DNA of 64,000 bases, taken from Solirubrobacterales bacterium (lineage in GTDB: Bacteria; Actinomycetota; Thermoleophilia; Solirubrobacterales; Solirubrobacteraceae). How positions within the stretch are numbered: position 1 is the first letter of the stretch; every line of letters starts with the position of its first letter. This document shows, in pieces, positions 59,986-64,000 of the stretch. The DNA lies in the NCBI GenBank assembly GCA_027315115.1, contig DAHUYQ010000024.1:124001-188000 (forward strand). Reading direction: 5' to 3'. Both the position numbers and the translations under genes were made by a program. The notes under the pieces were generated by a model, which did no database searches, was not told the origin of the DNA, and worked only from the letters and a program-made list of their open reading frames with translations.

Positions 59986-62219
59986 TGCGCCGCCGAGCAT
60001 TCACAAGCCGCATGATCGCAGGCGCAGTCGGAGCGCTCGCGCTGTGCATCCCGGCGGTCGCGCTGGCCGACGGCAGCGCAACCGTGAGCGAATCCACGAC
60101 GTCCAGCACCCTCACGGCTGGCACGACGACGTCGACCTCGGACGCTGAAGAATCGGTATCGACGACCACCTCGGAATCGAGCAGCACGCTGACGCAGAGC
60201 ACGTCGAGCGCGGTCTCCACGAGCGCGGCGCCGGAAGTGCAGGCGCAGGCGCCCCAGCGGCAGACCACCGCTTCGCATGCCTCCAGCACGCAGACCAACT
60301 CCGCCAGCGGCGGCCCGGCCCGGCATGGCACGAGGACGTCAGGCTCCAGAGGTGGATCCAATACCGCCTTGCCCCCAGGCATAGCCGGGAGGAACGGCGC
60401 GGCGCCGCTGCCGTTCTCGCTGCGCACCCCGATCTCCGGGCTGCCGAGCCTCTTCCTCGAATCCTACGACGTGCCGCCCTTCTTGCTGCCGATCTACCAG
60501 GCCGCAGGGATCGCCTACGGCGTTCCCTGGCAGGTGCTGGCGGCGATCAACGAAGTCGAGACCGACTACGGTCGCGACCTCAACGTCTCCAGCGCCGGCG
60601 CCGAGGGGTGGATGCAGTTCCTGCCCTCGGAGTGGCGTCAGTGGGGCGTGGACACCACGAGCACCGGTTACATGGACCCGTACAACCCGGCCGACGCGAT
60701 CTTCGCCGCCGCTCGCTATCTGAGCGCCGCCGGCGGCGCCGCCCACATCCGTACCGCCGTCTACGCCTACAACCACTCTCAGGCCTACGTCGAATCGGTG
60801 ATGCTCCGGGCTCAGCTCCTCGGCGGCATGCCACCGGAAATGCTGGGCGCCGTCACGGACCTGGCCGAAGCACGCTTCCCGGTGCATGCGGCCGCGCACT
60901 TCGCCGACGCATACGAGAAGGGGCCCGGAGGGAAGACTCTGGTCGGCACCACGATCTACAGCGAACCCGGGGCGCCCGTGATCGCGGTGAAGGACGGCAC
61001 CGTCGTTGCGATCGGAAGCTCGCCGTCGCTGGGGCTGCACATATCGCTGCGCGACGCCAACGGCGACGTGTTCACATACGCCGACCTCGGCGAAGTCGCC
61101 TCGCTCTATCCGGTGCTCGCGCCCCGCGCGCACCCGAGTCGCCTCGCCCGCGCAGCCGCCCGCAAGCCGGCGTCCGTCCCAAGCCAGCCCGCCACCGCGG
61201 GCGTGCAGCCACATGCGCCACTGAGCATGGCCGCGGTCCGCTCTGGCTTCACGTTCGGCGTCACCGAAGAGCTTGGCCAGCCCTCAAGTGCAGCGGTCCC
61301 GAAGCATTCCGTCAGGCCGCTCGCCACGCGGCGTCGCCAGCGCCCTACCTCGTTCCTCGAAGGCCCTGAGCGCGTCTACCTGCGAACCCTGCGCCCAGGC
61401 GTGACGGTGATCGCCGGCACGGTACTCGGGCATCTCGCCGGCACGCCCGAACCGCACATCCTCTTCCAGGTGCGACCCAGCGGCAGCCAGTCGCCATTGA
61501 TCGACCCCAAGCCGCTGCTGGATAGCTGGGTCGCGCTGGAAAGCACCGGCGTCTACGCCGCAAAGGGAGAGAGCCCCTTCCTGTCGGTCTCGCCTTCCGC
61601 CGGACAGGCGCTGTTCGAGTCCAGAGGCGAGTTGCAGCAGCAGGTGCTCCGCAACGAGAGCATCGCGATGGCCTCATGCGAGCGCCACGAAGTCGAGGCA
61701 GGCCGCATCGACAGGCGGGTGCTGGCCACGCTCGAGCTGCTCTCCGTCTCGGGCCTGCGACCGACAGTGGGGGGGCTCAGGTGCGACGTGCCCAGCGGCG
61801 CCCGCCGGGAACTGAGCGGCTACCGCAAGGGCGACGCCTTCGACGTGACCGCCGTCAACGGGACGATGATCGCCGGCCACGCGGCGCCTGGCGCGGTGGC
61901 CGATCTGCTGGAGCGCAAGTTGCTCGACCTGCAGGGCACGATGAAGCCGCAGCAAATCGCCGGGCCTGTCACCTATCTCGGTGCGCGCGACGCCGTGTCG
62001 CTGCCTGTCAGCCAGGATCTCGTGCATGTTGCCTTTGCGCCTGCCTCCACAGTCAGGCAGGACAACGCCAAGATCACGCGCGCCGCCACTCCGCTTGCCG
62101 GCAGCGAGTGGACGGCGCTCGACGAACGTCTCGCCGAGATCCCTGACCCCGGCGTCGCTCAGAGCACGTCCTCAGCCGCGGTTCCGGACCCCGCCGGTAT
62201 GCAGGAAGGAGCCGGGTAG
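59985..62219 (+). CDS. Multidomain cell-wall hydrolase: lytic transglycosylase, degenerate M23-like domain, C-terminal M15-like domain
   Basis: A 744-residue exported protein. Signal peptide (ALALCIPAVALADG), Ser/Thr-rich linker (25-130), then an MltB/SLT_2-type transglycosylase at 155-290: AAINEVETDYGRDLNVSSAG (catalytic Glu in NEVE), GWMQFLPSEWRQWGVD, YNPADAIFAAARYLSAAGG. Residues 325-515 follow an M23/lipoyl-like fold (GAPVIAVKDGTVVAIGSSPS, VTVIAGTVLGHLAG) but the zinc motif HxH reads HILF and YAHL reads YADL, so it is likely inactive. Residues 565-690 (GRIDRRVLATLELLSVSGLR, GDAFDVTAVNG) resemble a wall-peptidase-like domain. The ATG overlaps the MCE gene stop (TGATG). Confidence 0.85.
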   Translation: MRRRAFTSRMIAGAVGALALCIPAVALADGSATVSESTTSSTLTAGTTTSTSDAEESVSTTTSESSSTLTQSTSSAVSTSAAPEVQAQAPQRQTTASHASSTQTNSASGGPARHGTRTSGSRGGSNTALPPGIAGRNGAAPLPFSLRTPISGLPSLFLESYDVPPFLLPIYQAAGIAYGVPWQVLAAINEVETDYGRDLNVSSAGAEGWMQFLPSEWRQWGVDTTSTGYMDPYNPADAIFAAARYLSAAGGAAHIRTAVYAYNHSQAYVESVMLRAQLLGGMPPEMLGAVTDLAEARFPVHAAAHFADAYEKGPGGKTLVGTTIYSEPGAPVIAVKDGTVVAIGSSPSLGLHISLRDANGDVFTYADLGEVASLYPVLAPRAHPSRLARAAARKPASVPSQPATAGVQPHAPLSMAAVRSGFTFGVTEELGQPSSAAVPKHSVRPLATRRRQRPTSFLEGPERVYLRTLRPGVTVIAGTVLGHLAGTPEPHILFQVRPSGSQSPLIDPKPLLDSWVALESTGVYAAKGESPFLSVSPSAGQALFESRGELQQQVLRNESIAMASCERHEVEAGRIDRRVLATLELLSVSGLRPTVGGLRCDVPSGARRELSGYRKGDAFDVTAVNGTMIAGHAAPGAVADLLERKLLDLQGTMKPQQIAGPVTYLGARDAVSLPVSQDLVHVAFAPASTVRQDNAKITRAATPLAGSEWTALDERLAEIPDPGVAQSTSSAAVPDPAGMQEGAG

Positions 62220-62221
62220 CC

Positions 62222-63625
62222 ATGGCTACAGTCAGCCGTCCTCCTCAGCCACCCGCCGGCGCCTCCGGCGGCAACGGTGGCGCACCCAACCGCAACCCCG
62301 TCTTCACGTGGCCGCGAGTGCTCGCGGTCGGCGGGCTGGCGCTGGTCGCGCTGGTCATCCTCTACCTGCTGCTATCCGGCACCAGCAGCGCCCGTTACCA
62401 GCTTCTCTTCAAGAACGCCGGCCTGCTCGTGCGCGGCGACCAGGTTCAGGTGGGGGGCGTGCCGGTCGGCAGCGTCAAGGACATCGAGCTCACCTCCAAC
62501 TACGACGCACGCGTCACGATCGAAGTCGAATCCGCGCTGCTGCCGCTGCATCAGGGCACGACCGCGCAGATCAGGGTGCCCGACCTCACCAGCGTGGCGG
62601 GCCGCTACATCTTGCTCTCGCCCGGCCCCAACAACACGCCGGCCCTGCCCTCCGGCTCCTCCCTTCCAACGACCGCCACCGAATCGCCGGTGGATCTCGA
62701 CCAGCTCTTCAACACGCTCAACCCGCGCACGCGCAAGGGCCTGCAGGAGTTCGTCGAAGGCACGGCCACCCAGTACCAGGGTGTCGGCAAGGAGATCAAC
62801 GCGGCGACTCCCTACTTCAGCCCCGCACTGCGCGCCACCAGCCACGTCTTCAACGAGATCACGCGCGAAGAACCGGTCCTCACCGCGACGCTGGTCGACG
62901 GGGCCAAGACGCTCGAAACGCTCGGCAACCACGGCTCGCAACTGAGCAGCCTGATCCGCAACGCCGACACCACCTTCGGCGCCGTCGCCTCGCAGGCCTC
63001 CAGTCTCGAATCGGGTCTCAAGGCGCTGCCCGGCGCGCTGCACGAAGGCAACAAGGCGCTCAACGGCCTGCCCGCCACCGTAACGGCGCTGCGCAGGCTC
63101 GTGGACGCATCCAAGCCCAACTTCAAGGAACTTGCGCCCTTCCTGGCGCAGCTCGAGGCTCTGTTCAAGGCGGGCACGCCGGTCTCCTCCGAGCTGGCCA
63201 GCGCCTTCTCCAAGCCCGGCCCAAACAACGACTTCACCGACTTCGTGCGCGATGTCCCCAGCCTTTACAAGTCTCTGCAGACGGCCTCGCCGGACAGCGT
63301 GAAGGCGCTCGACCAGTCGGTGCCGATCACCAACTTCTTCGGCCCTTACTCGCCTGATCTGATCGGCCTGTTCAGGACCTTCGGCCTGACGACCGGCTAC
63401 CGGGACGCGAACGGTCAGTACGCGCGCTTCAGCCCCGATTTCGCCGCCTTCGCGGCCAACGGCGACAAACTCACCCCCGTCACCTCCCCGCAGCAGGGTC
63501 TCGAAGACCTCAAGACCAAACAGCTTCGGCGCTGCCCGGGTGGCGCCACCCAGCCCGCCGAAGACGGCTCCTCGCCGTTCACCGACGAAGGCCTGCTCGG
63601 CTGCGAACCATCGGAGGTGCCATGA
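62222..63625 (+). CDS. MCE/MlaD-domain lipid transport protein
   Basis: A 467-residue protein. Cytoplasmic Pro/Gly-rich N-terminus, membrane helix at 31-52 (VLAVGGLALVALVILYLLLSG), MCE domain 58-135 (YQLLFKNAGLLVRGDQVQVG, GVPVGSVKDIEL, VPDLTSVAGRYILL), then a long helical part (155-400). The C-terminal 45 residues include two cysteines. It begins 2 nt after the hydrolase and ends overlapping the next MCE gene (ATGA), so the genes form one operon. Confidence 0.92.
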   Translation: MATVSRPPQPPAGASGGNGGAPNRNPVFTWPRVLAVGGLALVALVILYLLLSGTSSARYQLLFKNAGLLVRGDQVQVGGVPVGSVKDIELTSNYDARVTIEVESALLPLHQGTTAQIRVPDLTSVAGRYILLSPGPNNTPALPSGSSLPTTATESPVDLDQLFNTLNPRTRKGLQEFVEGTATQYQGVGKEINAATPYFSPALRATSHVFNEITREEPVLTATLVDGAKTLETLGNHGSQLSSLIRNADTTFGAVASQASSLESGLKALPGALHEGNKALNGLPATVTALRRLVDASKPNFKELAPFLAQLEALFKAGTPVSSELASAFSKPGPNNDFTDFVRDVPSLYKSLQTASPDSVKALDQSVPITNFFGPYSPDLIGLFRTFGLTTGYRDANGQYARFSPDFAAFAANGDKLTPVTSPQQGLEDLKTKQLRRCPGGATQPAEDGSSPFTDEGLLGCEPSEVP

Positions 63626-64000
63626 GCCGCCGCCGTGGATCGCTCGCGGGCAGCCCGCTTCTGATCGGCGCCATCACGGCCCTGATCGCGGTGGTGGCCG
63701 TCTACATCTCCTACAACGCCAACCACGGCTTGCCGTTCACGCCCACCTACGACATCAGGGTCGAACTGCAGAGCGCGGCGAACCTGTTCCCCGGCAACGA
63801 CGTGCGGATCGGCGGCACGCGCGTGGGGATCGTGGAAAAGCTCGTGCCGGTCCAGCAGAAGAACGGACGGGTCGTCGTCTACGCCTACCTGAAGCTCGAA
63901 AAGAGCGTGGAACCTCTGCCCGCGGACACGACCGCCACCGTTCCCTCGATCTCCTCGATCGGGCTCAAGTACCTGGGGTTGGAACGGGGCGTCTCCAAGC
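63622..64000 (+). CDS. MCE/MlaD-domain lipid transport protein, N-terminal part (cut by window end)
   Basis: At least 126 residues: MSRRRGSLAGSPLLIGAITA, a membrane helix (10-29), then the MCE domain (TYDIRVELQSAANLFPGNDV, RIGGTRVGIVEKL, ATVPSISSIGLKYLGLERG). The third MCE gene of this operon; it continues beyond the window. Start ATG overlaps the previous stop, with GGAGG 7 nt upstream. Confidence 0.93.
   Translation, partial: MSRRRGSLAGSPLLIGAITALIAVVAVYISYNANHGLPFTPTYDIRVELQSAANLFPGNDVRIGGTRVGIVEKLVPVQQKNGRVVVYAYLKLEKSVEPLPADTTATVPSISSIGLKYLGLERGVSK

Overview
The window is high-GC DNA (my estimate is about 68-70 percent) from an actinobacterium. I think it belongs to the Thermoleophilia/Solirubrobacterales branch. 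The clues are the block rpmE-DUF1385-prfA-prmC-tsaC-glyA-wecA-type gene-atp operon, a deazaflavin-dependent nitroreductase-family protein, Mce lipid-transport genes, and cell-wall hydrolase domain types that I associate with that order. The taxonomic call is inference; no rRNA gene is present.

Layout. 1-7.1 kb: the end of an ETF-ubiquinone oxidoreductase gene, then a translationally coupled housekeeping run (L31, a YqhQ-like membrane protein, release factor 1 and its methyltransferase PrmC, the t6A enzyme TsaC), and glyA preceded by a clear ZTP (pfl) riboswitch. 7.2-14.6 kb: envelope glycan genes (polyprenyl-phosphate GlcNAc/hexose-1-phosphate transferase, polytopic mannosyltransferase-like protein, a glycosyltransferase fused to a degenerate deacetylase domain, a DMT transporter, a NodB deacetylase, a PAP2 enzyme). 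14.6-22.2 kb: the complete F1Fo ATP synthase operon (AtpI-position gene, then B-E-F-H-A-G-D-C) with a promoter and leader hairpin. 22.2-28.8 kb: sugar-nucleotide and methyl-cycle genes (ugd, two NDP-sugar pyrophosphorylases, phosphoglucose/phosphomannose isomerase, ahcY). 28.9-36.4 kb: hpf, secA, prfB with its programmed frameshift, a TetR regulator, nadC-nadA. 36.4-43.4 kb: M16 peptidase, CtpA protease, RNase R, smpB, a lipoprotein, a membrane protein, a site-2 protease. 43.76-44.12 kb: tmRNA (ssrA), the partner of SmpB.

Directly after the 3' end of ssrA, a classical integration site, comes an accessory segment (about 44.1-48.7 kb). It holds a degraded serine-recombinase C-terminus, an AbiEi/AbiEii toxin-antitoxin pair whose toxin carries a C-terminal WYL-like domain, and a hipBA pair whose kinase has an unusual 154-residue tail. 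This is the most interesting part of the window. After it come an ArsC-like thioredoxin-fold protein, a two-component system with a duplicated start region, a DUF1697 protein, a membrane-anchored PQQ-type beta-propeller, an acyl-CoA dehydrogenase and a PurM-family protein. The last 6.5 kb begin an Mce locus: a secreted protein, an MCE protein, a multidomain wall hydrolase, and two more MCE proteins, the last cut by the window end.

Other structure: three copies of a roughly 50-bp intergenic hairpin repeat, each just after a stop codon; convergent genes that overlap by 301 bp; divergent genes whose start codons share a CATG; tandem hairpins ahead of hpf; and low-complexity insertions in SHMT, SecA and AtpD.
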